Source of the DNA: Ekhidna sp965228795 | GTDB taxonomy: Bacteria; Bacteroidota; Bacteroidia; Cytophagales; Cyclobacteriaceae | Direction of reading: 5' to 3' | Assembly: GCF_965228795.1 (NCBI RefSeq) | Contig: NZ_OZ245839.1 | Span: 3,782,001 to 3,846,000, forward strand | DNA length: 64,000 nucleotides | Part shown: piece after piece, positions 46,001-53,871 of the stretch | Layout of the letters: each line of letters begins with the position of its first letter | How positions within the stretch are numbered: the first letter of the stretch is position 1 | Translations under genes and position numbers: made by a program | Notes under the pieces: model-generated | What the model was told of the DNA's origin: nothing | Database searches by the model: none | Seen by the model: only the letters and a program-made list of their open reading frames with translations

Positions 46001-46138
46001 TCTGTAATCGGAGAGAATTTATTGCTTCGAAGTAAAAGAGACGGATTGGATCCTCAATACAATTTGGCAGGTACTGCTCCAGGAGATGATTTTGTTCCTG
46101 GAAGAATCGTATCTCTAGGAGTGAATTTGTCATTTTAA
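43022..46138 (+). CDS. SusC/RagA-family TonB-linked transporter, second copy
   Basis: 1038 residues. Signal peptide (MKKFYFSLIACLLALTQVMAQ), then the same CarboxypepD_reg domain as the first SusC (RTVSGTVTDDEGVSLPGVNV, residues 22-100), TonB-box-like LQEVVVTAYG, plug (ANGVVIITTKKG) and barrel ending LGVNLSF. The N-terminal 90 residues are nearly the same as in the 16691-19789 transporter although the DNA differs at synonymous sites, so the two are diverged paralogs under purifying selection. The start at 43022 is chosen; ATG 43016 is also possible. Its susD follows after 20 bp. Confidence 0.95.
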   Translation: MKKFYFSLIACLLALTQVMAQRTVSGTVTDDEGVSLPGVNVVIKGTTTGVTTDIDGNYRLQVNDGDVLVFSYVGFEPQEINVGTRSVVDVTLGGATELQEVVVTAYGTSSKREFTGSAQTVGSRELASRQVTNALSAIEGNATGVQFTSPAGPGAAPGIVIRGVGTLNGSTAPLYIVDGIQFTAPLNTLNQDDIESFTILKDAASTSLYGSRAANGVVIITTKKGSKGDIKVNASSQIGRVTRAVPFYDQVTPGQYYETYWEALRNTSAAGGDPAFASANIFGQLGYNPFNVPDDQIVGVDGNINPNADVIYQSLDWFDQMQRTGIRTNNNVNVSAGGEDHSVFFSVSHLSDESYVIRSGFERLTSRLSAEFDVSERLKIGGSGNVSLTETRGPSSAGTGSIVNPFGFSQNMGAIYPVFVNDRDGNIVRDAEGKPVWDNGEGFPEYGIGSRPRNQGRHAIQELVLNNEFDDDNTYGFRLFGDIEIIDGLNLRLSYGGDFTDFFESEYENPVIGDAQPDGRLSQERERQTAITFNQILTYKKSFGDHNLDLTAGHESYERKVSDLNGLATIQTAGGIYEFDNFSNIVSLTGRTFDRALEGYFFRTVYNFKTKYFLSASFRRDGSSTFDSENRWGNFYSVGASWLLDQESFIQNIPAISQLKIRASYGEVGNDNLGFPDWYLSQALFGITSNAASPAILIDAIGNSALKWETSANYDVALEFGLFDDFVEGSIEFYRRNSTDLLYFLPIAPSNGINEVAVNAGDMFNQGIEIALTTHVIDKDDLRWDVTLLGTTFKNEITSLPSPFVDGSKRWTEGRSRFDFFLYRTAGVDPETGDQLYYQYDFDENNNSVPVLDSEGNHLTTTDWSSTQRGYTGDSAVPDFLGSISNSVSYKGFDFNVLVTYGIGGSVLDNAYAGLMLSSAYGRALHPDILRAWRQAGDVTDVPRLEAGNVELVQTQSDRFITDASFMAIRNASLGYNFSSAILDKIGLNSLRVSVIGENLLLRSKRDGLDPQYNLAGTAPGDDFVPGRIVSLGVNLSF

Positions 46139-46158
46139 TACATTTAAAAATATTTATT

Positions 46159-47808
46159 ATGTCATATAAATTAAAAACTTCGTTTTTGGTGTTTTTTATA
46201 TTCTTTCTTACATCGTGTGATGAGGATTTTCTAGAAAGAACACCAACGGATGCAATCTCAGCAGCTGATGCACTTGCCAGTGTTGAGAATATGCAGCTTG
46301 TACTCAATGGTATACATAGGGGATTGTACTCTCAATCTCAGACAGTTTTTCCTGGTGGTAATACAGCTAGAGCTAATAATCACTACTGGGTACCAATGGG
46401 AGATAATTTGGTAGGAATACTTATTCATTCGGCCAATGCAAATAATCTAAGCTGGAGGGATGTCATGCAATGGAATGAACATACTGTACCTACTTCACTT
46501 ACTGTAGAGTTAATGTGGTACCATAGATACAATATCATTGCGCATGCGAATCTTTTGATAAATGGTGTGGCAGAAGGTGGTTTTACGGAAACTCCTGAAC
46601 TCAATGAGATTTTAGGCCAAGCCTATGCTTATAGAGCTTACGCATATTTATCATTGGTTCAACATTTTGCAAGAGGATACTTAATTGGTAATCCAAGCAC
46701 AGACCCAGGAGTTCCGTTGTTGTTTTCTTCAGATGCACCTTTTACTAGTCAACCAAGATCAACGGTACAGGAAATCTATGATCAGGTTGAATCAGATTTG
46801 AATGCAGCTATTACTGCTTTTGGATCAGGTACAGGGAGAACTGGTTCTGGTAGAGCAGCCAAATCTCAATTGAATATTAATGTCGCGCATGGATTGATGG
46901 CGAGAATGGCATTATCGCAAGGAAGATGGACACTTGCTGCTTCATCCGCAATAGAAGCCAGAAGTGGATTTCCATTGATGGATGAGACCGCATGGCTCAG
47001 TGGATTTAATAGTAATGACCTTTCCGAATTTATCTGGGGAAGTAACGTGATAGCAGCAGAGACCACATTCTTCCGCTCTTATTTCTATTTGGCAAGCAAT
47101 ACCTTCAACGGTAGCCAGATAAGAAATAATCCTAAAATAGCAGATAGAAGAATGGTTGATGCCATACCTGCTTCTGATTATAGAGGGCAAGTATTTGAAG
47201 TCGATGCACCAAATTCCAATACTTCAGCAGCGAATGGTGAAGGCGGTTGGGCAAACAATACCAATCCTTTATATACAACCGAAGCTGAGTTTGATGATGC
47301 AGTAGCTGCATTAAAAGCAAAATACGGTCTTGCATCAGGACATAATACACATCCTTACCAAGCTTTTAAGTTAAAGCAGGCAAATCCTGGGACTATAGAT
47401 CCAGATGATGTGGTTTATATGCGTTCCGCAGAGATGTATCTAATTGAAGCAGAGGCAGAGGCTATGCAAGGGAACATCGGTGCAGCCCAAGCTGCATTGC
47501 AAGCGTTAGTTGGCACGAGGGATTCAGCATATGATGCAACTGCCTTTTCAACACAAGCTGACCTAATGGATGAAATCAAGTTTCAGTGGCATTTGGAAAT
47601 GTGGGGAGAGGGTTTCGGATATACCAATTACATTCGATGGGATGATGGTGTAGATCACGCAGCAAATGGTGGTTCAGGTGCATCTCAAGTCTTATATCAA
47701 GATGGATGGCAAATAGCAAGTCCATCGACTAATGATGATTGGATCTTCAAGATTCCTCAGGCTGAGATCGACGCAAATCCAAATCTTTCGTCTTCTGATC
47801 AGAATTGA
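46159..47808 (+). CDS. SusD/RagB-family lipoprotein, second copy
   Basis: 549 residues, lipobox LTSC (Cys20). SusD landmarks: DEDFLERTPTDAISAADALAS, LGQAYAYRAYAYLSLVQHFARGY (TPR-like helices) and the C-terminal QWHLEMWGEGFGYTNYIRWD region in place of the usual ERR-x-E-F signature, a substantial divergence from the first SusD. Partner of the preceding transporter. No glycoside hydrolase, sulfatase or peptidase is adjacent, so the substrate cannot be guessed. Terminated by a strong hairpin. Confidence 0.94.
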   Translation: MSYKLKTSFLVFFIFFLTSCDEDFLERTPTDAISAADALASVENMQLVLNGIHRGLYSQSQTVFPGGNTARANNHYWVPMGDNLVGILIHSANANNLSWRDVMQWNEHTVPTSLTVELMWYHRYNIIAHANLLINGVAEGGFTETPELNEILGQAYAYRAYAYLSLVQHFARGYLIGNPSTDPGVPLLFSSDAPFTSQPRSTVQEIYDQVESDLNAAITAFGSGTGRTGSGRAAKSQLNINVAHGLMARMALSQGRWTLAASSAIEARSGFPLMDETAWLSGFNSNDLSEFIWGSNVIAAETTFFRSYFYLASNTFNGSQIRNNPKIADRRMVDAIPASDYRGQVFEVDAPNSNTSAANGEGGWANNTNPLYTTEAEFDDAVAALKAKYGLASGHNTHPYQAFKLKQANPGTIDPDDVVYMRSAEMYLIEAEAEAMQGNIGAAQAALQALVGTRDSAYDATAFSTQADLMDEIKFQWHLEMWGEGFGYTNYIRWDDGVDHAANGGSGASQVLYQDGWQIASPSTNDDWIFKIPQAEIDANPNLSSSDQN

Positions 47809-47829
47809 TAACAAAGAAGTAATTAATGC

Positions 47830-47864
47830 AAAAGCTGTCTCAAAAGAGGCAGCTTTTGTTGTTT
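47830..47864 (+). terminator. Terminator after susD (second pair)
   Basis: A 12-base stem AAAAGCTGTCTC (47830-47841) and GAGGCAGCTTTT (47846-47857) with one G-T wobble, a 4-base loop and a T-rich tail (TTTTGTTGTTT). Strong, and placed 21 bp after the susD stop, between convergent genes. Confidence 0.85.
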
Positions 47865-47910
47865 AAAGTGTGTTATGGAGCTTTATCACAGGATTTTAAT
47901 CTAAAACTAC

Positions 47911-48684
47911 TTACCTGTAATTGCAGAAATATTTTTTTGGGCTTGTATCAAGGAAATACTTAAAATCTTTTATGAGATGTGATTGATCATAATATCCACA
48001 TTGATAGGTTAGTTCGGTAAAGCTTTGATCCGAGTTATTATAATATAGATTGATAAAGCAATTAATCTTTTCAATTTTACAGAACTCCTTTGGCGTTAAG
48101 CCAATTTCTCTATTGAAATGCTGCTCCAGCTTGGATTTACTTACATTCAAAGATTTATAAATCTCTTTAACAGAAATTGTGCCACATGAATGCCTAATTC
48201 TATCAATGGATTCTAAAATTGTGAGATTGTAATCGAACCAATCAATGCCAGACACACAAATATCACGTATCAAATCACTAGCCTCATAAACGTCAGCATT
48301 ATGATATGATTCAATTAGTTTGCTACAGAGCTCACTAGAAATTGAGAACTCAAAAATTCCATTTGATGTTTCCGCAAGACTTTCAGATATTTTTTTTGAA
48401 TAAATGGGATTCACCTTTAAAATCAGGCATTTCATTCCATTAGTAAGGTTCACCTCAGCCCCTCTCCTTCTTGGCATCATAAAATACCCCTTCCCCTTTT
48501 CAATAATAAGCGGTCGAATACTACCTAAAGATTTAAAACTCATCTTACCGGTCAAAGCAATGTAGATTTCTGCTTTATTATCCGGCACCATCATAATTTC
48601 TTGATTTGCATCCTTAATTCGCAGTAGCTGAATTTCGTCAACTATTGCATATTCTTCTTTTAGTCCTAGTTCTTGAGTATACAT
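47911..48684 (-). CDS. AraC-family transcriptional regulator
   Basis: 257 residues: an N-terminal cupin-like sensor (about 20-110, with IALTGKMSFKSLGS and EKGKGYFMMPRRRGAE) and a C-terminal AraC helix-turn-helix pair (ISVKEIYKSLNVSKSKLEQHFNREIG and SFTELTYQCGYYDQSHLIKDFKYF, partly shown). Likely ligand-responsive. Its 5' end sits at an inverted-repeat region (see the operator entry), suggesting autoregulation. Convergent with the second susD; whether it regulates that locus is inference from location only. Confidence 0.9.
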   Translation of the reverse strand: MYTQELGLKEEYAIVDEIQLLRIKDANQEIMMVPDNKAEIYIALTGKMSFKSLGSIRPLIIEKGKGYFMMPRRRGAEVNLTNGMKCLILKVNPIYSKKISESLAETSNGIFEFSISSELCSKLIESYHNADVYEASDLIRDICVSGIDWFDYNLTILESIDRIRHSCGTISVKEIYKSLNVSKSKLEQHFNREIGLTPKEFCKIEKINCFINLYYNNSDQSFTELTYQCGYYDQSHLIKDFKYFLDTSPKKYFCNYR

Positions 48685-48775
48685 ATAGGTGATTGTTGTT
48701 TCAGCCTACAACGTGTTTAAAGGTCCTATCACCTATCCATTGTCTGCCGTTGTTGTAAATAATCGCGATTGTTTA
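48685..48775. promoter_or_regulatory. Regulatory region with two inverted repeats upstream of the AraC gene
   Basis: Two symmetric elements lie between the two AraC-type genes. One is TAAATAATCGCGATTGTTTA (48756-48775), an almost perfect dyad centred on ATCGCGAT (9 of 10 base pairs). The other has 9-base arms ATAGGTGAT (48685-48693) and ATCACCTAT (48728-48736) flanking 34 bases; the first arm abuts the start codon, so the RNA hairpin could cover the translation start. Either could be a regulator site. No consensus promoter was found here. Confidence 0.5.
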
Positions 48776-48813
48776 TATTAAAAATCCTGTCATACCATTA
48801 ATTGAAAGCTTTT

Positions 48814-49275
48814 TTAAGATGATTGTTTTAATGCTCTAAATTCTGTTGGAGACATTCCTGTACAGCTCTTAAAAGCATTATAGAATGAAACTTTATTAGC
48901 GAATCCGCAATCTTCTGCAATTGCCTCGATTGTATAATGATCGAATTGTCCTCCAATCAATATTTCCTTCGCATACTCTATTCTGAAAGAGTTAATAAAC
49001 TTGTTAAAGTTTCCATTTCCATACTTGTTTATTGAGCGGGATAGCTGCCTTTCATTACAAGAAAGTTCACTAGCCAAATTGGACAGTTTCAAGTTCTTAT
49101 TTAAGAAGTACTTTTCACTTTGGATTAAATCAATCGTCTTATTAAAAATCACCTCTAATTCATGTTCGTCTACTTCCCTGTTAGCAACTTGAGTGTGCTT
49201 TAGTCTGAAGCGGGTATACCAAATCAAGGCTATTCCTAATAATGTCATGCCTATGGCAATCATAATCCAATTCAT
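48814..49275 (-). CDS. Membrane-anchored AraC-type DNA-binding protein, probably truncated
   Basis: 153 residues: one N-terminal membrane helix (MIAIGMTLLGIALIWYT) followed by a short linker and a complete AraC helix-turn-helix pair (LKLSNLASELSCNERQLSRSI and YTIEAIAEDCGFANKVSFYNAF, partly shown). Bacteroidota encode many 7TM-AraC fusion proteins; here only the last helix remains. A TAA in frame 12 bp before the ATG rules out a longer product in this sequence. It could be a genuine short form or the remnant of a larger sensor regulator. Confidence 0.78.
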   Translation of the reverse strand: MNWIMIAIGMTLLGIALIWYTRFRLKHTQVANREVDEHELEVIFNKTIDLIQSEKYFLNKNLKLSNLASELSCNERQLSRSINKYGNGNFNKFINSFRIEYAKEILIGGQFDHYTIEAIAEDCGFANKVSFYNAFKSCTGMSPTEFRALKQSS

Positions 49276-49602
49276 TTTGAGTCCTTTTTATACAACAAGT
49301 AATGGAGCTAACAACCCTCATTGGTGAGCAACAATCTTCTTTTTTACAGTTGATTAGTTTCAGCCTTTTTTACAATCTTCGGCATATACCCTGCTCTAAT
49401 CTTGTATTCCTCTTCATACTCAATAGGGGGGTACCGGGTTGCTATCTGGCCCCTCTTTTATATAAGTGGTCAAATAGACTTATAGAATTATTCCAAGATT
49501 AGCATTTCATAATTCAGTGTTATTTTGAACTTAATAACATCTTGTACATTTTTTTCGTTAAAAAATGTAGATTTACTTAATCAATCAGCTAAACTGTCAA
49601 TC
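49276..49602. other. 327-bp non-coding stretch upstream of the AraC-type gene and the small protein
   Basis: I see no convincing gene. The one open frame long enough to note (plus strand 49302-49502) has no family features. A minus-strand frame (about 49350-49450) reads as a lysine/glutamate-rich peptide after a stop; it may be residue of a lost N-terminus of the AraC-type protein, but no membrane helices are recognisable. The last 70 bp must hold the promoter of the 49-residue protein: TACATTTT (one mismatch to the -7 box) with TTTTG 17 bp before it. Confidence 0.5.
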
Positions 49603-49752
49603 ATGGAAAAGAAAAAGAAAAGGGACAACTGGCTAAACTTCAAAAACATCATTCATTATGCTTTTGATGACATGTGGACAAGCATGTGGCGCTTTCTCTT
49701 AAAAAGGCAGAATCGTTTCCATAGGCATCACGCTCATCATGAAAATGATTGA
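49603..49752 (+). CDS. His-rich basic mini-protein, 49 residues
   Basis: Starts MEKKKKRDNW and ends in a histidine-rich tail (FHRHHAHHEND: five His in eleven residues). The centre (NFKNIIHYAFDDMWTSMWRFLL) is amphipathic and rich in Trp, Phe and Met. Strongly basic overall. It sits alone between an upstream AT-rich gap and its own terminator, which makes it look like a separate transcription unit. No family recognised. The tail could bind metal (Ni, Cu, Zn) and the middle could contact membrane; both are inference. Confidence 0.6.
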   Translation: MEKKKKRDNWLNFKNIIHYAFDDMWTSMWRFLLKRQNRFHRHHAHHEND

Positions 49753-49773
49753 GCTTAACAAAAAAGACTTTTT

Positions 49774-49807
49774 AAAAAGCTGGCTATATGTCAGCTTTTT
49801 TTGTTTT
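49774..49807 (+). terminator. Terminator after the His-rich mini-protein
   Basis: AAAAAGCTG (49774-49782), a 9-base loop, then CAGCTTTTTT (49792-49801) running into TTGTTTTT. The arms are nine bases and perfectly complementary. It is 22 bp after the mini-protein stop and supports that gene being expressed. Confidence 0.82.
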
Positions 49808-49858
49808 TAAATAATTTCACCCTCACGCAACCATTAGCTGAATAGCTGCATCTACCCC

Positions 49859-50461
49859 ATGAAGGTCAAAACCATGCTGCGAATTAATAAGTCACTAACC
49901 GAAGAAGAATTGCTTGAAGGCTGCCGAAAAGGCAAAGCCTCAGCACAGCGTGGTATGTATGACAGATTGGCTCCTAAAATGTTAGGGGTTTGCCTCAGAT
50001 ACATCAAAGACCGTGAAGAAGCGGAACACGTAATGATCGGAGGCATAGTAAAAGTATTTGACAAACTGGATCAGTTTAAAAGCGAAGGAAGCTTTGAGGG
50101 TTGGGTGCGTAGAATTATTGTCAATGATTGCCTGATGTATATCCGAAAAAACCGGAATATGTCATTGCAAACAGACATTGAAACTGCATCAAACAATCCG
50201 AACCTGAGCGTAATGGAAGATTCATTAAGACAAGAAGATCTTCTGAAACTGATAAATGAACTCCCTGTTGGGTATAGGACAGTTTTTAACCTTTATGCAA
50301 TAGAGGGATATAATCACGCAGAGATTGCGAAGCAACTGGATATCAGTGAAAACACTTCAAAATCTCAGTTGAGCAGAGCCAGAAAATGGTTGCAAGCAAG
50401 ACTTGCAGAAATTGAAAATGAACTAGAAAACAAGATTACCAATGGATCAACAAAACATTGA
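49859..50461 (+). CDS. ECF-type RNA polymerase sigma factor
   Basis: 200-residue sigma-70 family factor with region 2 (DRLAPKMLGVCLRYIKDREEAEHVMIGGIVKVF in part) and region 4 (GYRTVFNLYAIEGYNHAEIAKQLDISENTSKSQLSRARKWL in part). An alternative start five codons in (ATG 49874) may be the true one. It overlaps the next gene by 20 bp, so sigma factor and putative anti-sigma factor are translated together. Absence of a FecR-type partner or STN-bearing SusC nearby argues against the iron-siderophore style of signalling. Confidence 0.92.
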   Translation: MKVKTMLRINKSLTEEELLEGCRKGKASAQRGMYDRLAPKMLGVCLRYIKDREEAEHVMIGGIVKVFDKLDQFKSEGSFEGWVRRIIVNDCLMYIRKNRNMSLQTDIETASNNPNLSVMEDSLRQEDLLKLINELPVGYRTVFNLYAIEGYNHAEIAKQLDISENTSKSQLSRARKWLQARLAEIENELENKITNGSTKH

Positions 50462-51149
50462 TCGGTTATTTAGAGAGAAGCTAGACCAGCTAGAGGTTAC
50501 ACCTTCTAGCAACGCATGGTCTCAGGTTGAAAAACAAATTCGACCTCAAAAAACACCTGTAATTTATTGGGTGGCTGCTTCAGTATCGTTATTGCTAATA
50601 TCATGGATGGTGTGGCCTGAAGCTCCTTCTCAGACTCAATCATTTAGTCCAATTGCATCAGGCATTGATCACCCTGTGCAATCTGAGATGCCTGAATTTG
50701 TAATCCCAACCATAAAAGATAGAAAGAAAGAGGAAGTGCAAAAGCAAATAAAAGCACTTCAAAAACGTCAACCGGTTCAGCCTCAATTCGCTAAAAATGA
50801 ACCACAGGAAGTCTTGAAAGATCCGGTGGTAGAAATGCCAGTAATTGATGTCGAATCAAAAACCATGGTGGCCATAGAGGATGTTGATAATCCTGACATT
50901 TTGGAAGGTGTGAAAGGGACTGTGGAAAAGCCGGCTTTTAGACAAGTGAAAATCACTTATATCGCTTCATCAAGCAGTGCAGATGCAAGCGCAAGTACTC
51001 AAAAAACTGATTCTACAGGGGTGATTAAGAAGTTTATCGCTTTTGCAGAAAAAATAGACCCGGGAGATGTGTTGGCCGACATTAAAACGGCTAAAGACAA
51101 TCTACTAAATGGTGGATTGAAAAGTAAAAAGGACAGAAACTCATTATAA
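50442..51149 (+). CDS. Putative membrane anti-sigma factor
   Basis: 235 residues. A short N-terminal cytoplasmic segment (MDQQNIDRLFREKLDQLEVTP) resembles anti-sigma domains that start with FREKL..LEV.PS..AW..I, common next to Bacteroidota ECF genes. A single membrane helix (VIYWVAASVSLLLISWMVW) follows, then a Gln/Pro/Lys-rich periplasmic part without a recognisable fold. It overlaps the sigma gene by 20 bp and is followed 11 bp later by the outer membrane protein. Confidence 0.75.
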   Translation: MDQQNIDRLFREKLDQLEVTPSSNAWSQVEKQIRPQKTPVIYWVAASVSLLLISWMVWPEAPSQTQSFSPIASGIDHPVQSEMPEFVIPTIKDRKKEEVQKQIKALQKRQPVQPQFAKNEPQEVLKDPVVEMPVIDVESKTMVAIEDVDNPDILEGVKGTVEKPAFRQVKITYIASSSSADASASTQKTDSTGVIKKFIAFAEKIDPGDVLADIKTAKDNLLNGGLKSKKDRNSL

Positions 51150-51160
51150 AAAGGACGGAC

Positions 51161-52297
51161 ATGAAAAATCAAATGAAAATAGAAACACGGATGAAATCAA
51201 TAGTAGCCATACTGATGCTTGCACTCATATTTCCTGCGGCAGCATTTAGTGACACTGACCCTAAGCAGGATACTGTAATCATCGAACTGGATAGTAACAG
51301 TAAGATCGTAATCATTACAAAGAATAGGTCAGACTTAGCATCCTTAGAGAATTATGACATCAATCAAATGATCAAAGATCTAAATGCTCAATTGTCAGAC
51401 AGTGTTGAGTATCTTGAAATAAGTGACGGAAAAGCTTACGTTAATGACGATGATGAAGTGGAAATGAAGGACTGGAAAATCAATGATGATGAAGTGAGGA
51501 TTAAACTTGGTGGTGTAGAAGTGGATGTAGATCCTGATGAAGTAGATGACTGGGATGATGATGATTGGAATGATCGCAAAAAAGTCACTTATGAAGCAGG
51601 TCGAGCTGACAGGACCACTCATCACTTTAACATAGATATTGGTTTGAATAACTGGCTGGAGGATGGTACATTCCCGGATGCTAACAATTCTCCATATTCG
51701 ATAAAACCTTTCGGTTCGTGGTATGTCGGGCTTAACAGCACAAATAGAACCTGGGTTGGCGGGCCACTATTCCTTGAGTGGGGACTTGGAATCAACTGGT
51801 ACAACTGGAAGCTGGAAGACACTGACTATATCATAGAAGAAGGTTCTGAAAGAATTGAATTTAATGAAGTACCTAACACAATTAACGGACAAAAAAGCAA
51901 GCTTACAGCTTCGTACATCAATGCCACAGTGGTACCAATGTTTGACTTTTCCAGAGGTAGAAGAAAGATCACCAGTATTGAATCAGGAGGTGTAAGGATC
52001 AAGAAATACTCAAGAAAAGGATTCCGCTTTGGAGTTGGCGGATATGCGGGATACCGTATTGGAAGCCATACCAAATACAAATTCAAGGAAAATGGCAGCA
52101 ATGAAAAAGACAAAGAGCGAGATAACTTCTTCCTGGAAAACTTTCGTTACGGAATAAGAGCTCAAGTCGGTTGGAAAGGTGTAGAACTATTTGCAACCTA
52201 TGATCTAAACGAAGTATTCTCTCCAAATCGCGGACCTTTAAACGCTGATAATCAAAGTGCCGCTCTAAATGCGGTAAGTTTCGGAATAACGCTGTAA
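51161..52297 (+). CDS. Outer membrane beta-barrel protein with an acidic N-terminal region
   Basis: 378 residues: signal peptide (after MKSIVAILMLALIFPAAAFS), then an extremely acidic region (about 85-140: NDDDEVEMKDW, DVDPDEVDDWDDDDWNDRK), and a C-terminal barrel (about 150-378) ending in VSFGITL with an aromatic-alternating last strand. Third gene of the ECF operon, so it is the likely output or co-sensor of the sigma pathway. The Asp-rich patch could bind cations. Two extra in-frame ATGs precede the chosen signal peptide core. Closed by a strong terminator. Confidence 0.78.
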   Translation: MKNQMKIETRMKSIVAILMLALIFPAAAFSDTDPKQDTVIIELDSNSKIVIITKNRSDLASLENYDINQMIKDLNAQLSDSVEYLEISDGKAYVNDDDEVEMKDWKINDDEVRIKLGGVEVDVDPDEVDDWDDDDWNDRKKVTYEAGRADRTTHHFNIDIGLNNWLEDGTFPDANNSPYSIKPFGSWYVGLNSTNRTWVGGPLFLEWGLGINWYNWKLEDTDYIIEEGSERIEFNEVPNTINGQKSKLTASYINATVVPMFDFSRGRRKITSIESGGVRIKKYSRKGFRFGVGGYAGYRIGSHTKYKFKENGSNEKDKERDNFFLENFRYGIRAQVGWKGVELFATYDLNEVFSPNRGPLNADNQSAALNAVSFGITL

Positions 52298-52318
52298 TTA
52301 TCACTTAGAACCAGAATG

Positions 52319-52348
52319 AAAGCACTGCAATTCGGCAGTGCTTTTTTT
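52319..52348 (+). terminator. Terminator of the ECF operon
   Basis: Arms AGCACTGC (52321-52328) and GCAGTGCT (52335-52342) with a 6-base loop and a run of seven Ts. Two extra A-T pairs can extend the stem. It sits 22 bp after the outer-membrane-protein stop and overlaps the last bases of the converging membrane-protein gene. Confidence 0.88.
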
Positions 52349-52835
52349 ATGCGCTTTCATGCAAAGCTTTTCTGTCATTTTTGGTGAGTCGCATATCGCG
52401 AACGATTTTATCTTCAGAGGGTCGTAGAAACGAAAATTGCACGAGTATCAATAGATAAGCAATAACAAAAATAAAAGAAGGTTGAACCCACATTGCGAAG
52501 GAAGCAATCGCTCCGCCAAGAGCCAACAAGGCATACTTAAATAGATTTTTCTTTCTAAACTCTTTTAGTTTTTCCAACAAGTCAAGACCGTCAATAAGGT
52601 CATATTGAACCTTCCCACCTTTCCAAGCATACCAAGATAGATAACCAATAATCCAAAGTGATTGAATGACCAGGATAAATAACAAACTGGAATAATCTAC
52701 GGGCGCTACCAAACTCTCAGAATCCCACTGCAAAAAAAGAAGCGCAAAAGGCACCAAAGTAATGGCAATGATCCCATGATAAATCTGGTAAATCTGATGG
52801 TGATAATCCTTCCAGCTAAAGTCCTCTTTATTCAT
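52347..52835 (-). CDS. Four-helix integral membrane protein, unknown function
   Basis: 162 residues with four predicted membrane helices: about 18-35 (IYHGIIAITLVPFALLFL), 48-70 (LLFILVIQSLWIIGYLSWYAW), 98-115 (LFKYALLALGGAIASFAMW) and 118-137. The loop between helices 2 and 3 and the C-terminus are charged. No family recognised. Its 5' end is separated by 96 bp from the divergent hydrolase gene, including the 10-bp palindrome ATGATATCAT (52896-52905). Confidence 0.75.
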   Translation of the reverse strand: MNKEDFSWKDYHHQIYQIYHGIIAITLVPFALLFLQWDSESLVAPVDYSSLLFILVIQSLWIIGYLSWYAWKGGKVQYDLIDGLDLLEKLKEFRKKNLFKYALLALGGAIASFAMWVQPSFIFVIAYLLILVQFSFLRPSEDKIVRDMRLTKNDRKALHESA

Positions 52836-52931
52836 AATGCAAAGGAATGAAATTATTAACTCATAACCATTTTGATAATAATGTCGTATATTACTATGAT
52901 ATCATTTTAATATCACCTAATATTATAACAC

Positions 52932-53867
52932 ATGAAACGATTAATTATACCTTTAATATTCTTTCTCAGCCTTTCGACTACTGCTCAGCAACCCAATGAG
53001 AAGCAGGTAGAAATAGGAGATCTAAAGGGTACATTGACTACTCCTAAGATAAAGACAGACACTGCCATCCTGATAATTGCCGGATCCGGTCCAACAGATC
53101 GAAATGGTAATAGTGCAATGGGACTTAATAATAATTCATTAAAAATGCTTGCAACCGAGCTAACCCAAGCCGGTTATGCAGTGCTTAGATATGACAAAAG
53201 AGGCATTGCGGAAAGCAGTGAAGCGGTATCAGATCAGCAAGATTTGAGGTTTGAACATTTTGTAGAAGATGCGGTAAGATGGCTTTCTAAACTCAAAGAA
53301 GAAGGATATAACAAATTAATAGTTGCAGGACATAGTCAGGGATCCTTAGTTGGGATGTTGGCAGCTCAAAATGCAGAAGATGTCATTGCATTCATTTCCA
53401 TTTCAGGACTCAGTGAGGATGCCGGTGAAGCAATAGTTAGACAACTTGGTAGCCAGTCTCCTGCTTTAGCTGAAGATGCCCGAATAAATATCGACTCAAT
53501 GAAGGCTGGACATACGGTAAAGAAATTTAACCCATACCTTATTTCAATTTTCGGTCCTGCTATTCAGCCATTTCTGAAATCATATATTTCATATAATCCT
53601 ACAGAAGAGTTAAAAAAACTTGGAGTGCCAGTGCTTCTTATCAATGGGACCAAGGACTTGCAAATTGGAGTGGATCAGGCGGAAGCACTCAAGGATGCTT
53701 ATCCAAATGCAAATCTTTTGATCATTGAGGATATGAATCATGTCCTAAAGAGCATCGCTTCAGATGATGTGGCGTTAAATGCGGCCGCATACAATAATCC
53801 TGAATTACCACTAAGTGAAAATTTAGTCTCAGGAATCGTTCAATTCATTCAAAACCTTAACAAATAA
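52932..53867 (+). CDS. Secreted alpha/beta hydrolase
   Basis: 311 residues with a signal peptide (ends TTAQQ). The nucleophile elbow GHSQGSLVG and the oxyanion stretch AGSGPTDRNGN are typical of Bacteroidota lipase/esterase-like hydrolases (BAAT/Hydrolase_4-like). The acid Asp is probably in INGTKDLQIG and the His in DMNHVLK near the C-terminus, completing the Ser-Asp-His triad. Substrate unknown. It is 4 bp upstream of the SPFH gene, so it heads that operon. Confidence 0.9.
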   Translation: MKRLIIPLIFFLSLSTTAQQPNEKQVEIGDLKGTLTTPKIKTDTAILIIAGSGPTDRNGNSAMGLNNNSLKMLATELTQAGYAVLRYDKRGIAESSEAVSDQQDLRFEHFVEDAVRWLSKLKEEGYNKLIVAGHSQGSLVGMLAAQNAEDVIAFISISGLSEDAGEAIVRQLGSQSPALAEDARINIDSMKAGHTVKKFNPYLISIFGPAIQPFLKSYISYNPTEELKKLGVPVLLINGTKDLQIGVDQAEALKDAYPNANLLIIEDMNHVLKSIASDDVALNAAAYNNPELPLSENLVSGIVQFIQNLNK

Positions 53868-53871
53868 AATC

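Noticed and set aside
49302..49502. Possible 66-residue gene in the gap before the His-rich protein
   Set aside because: No motif, no strong start signal and no conservation evidence; ends in a run of low-information residues.
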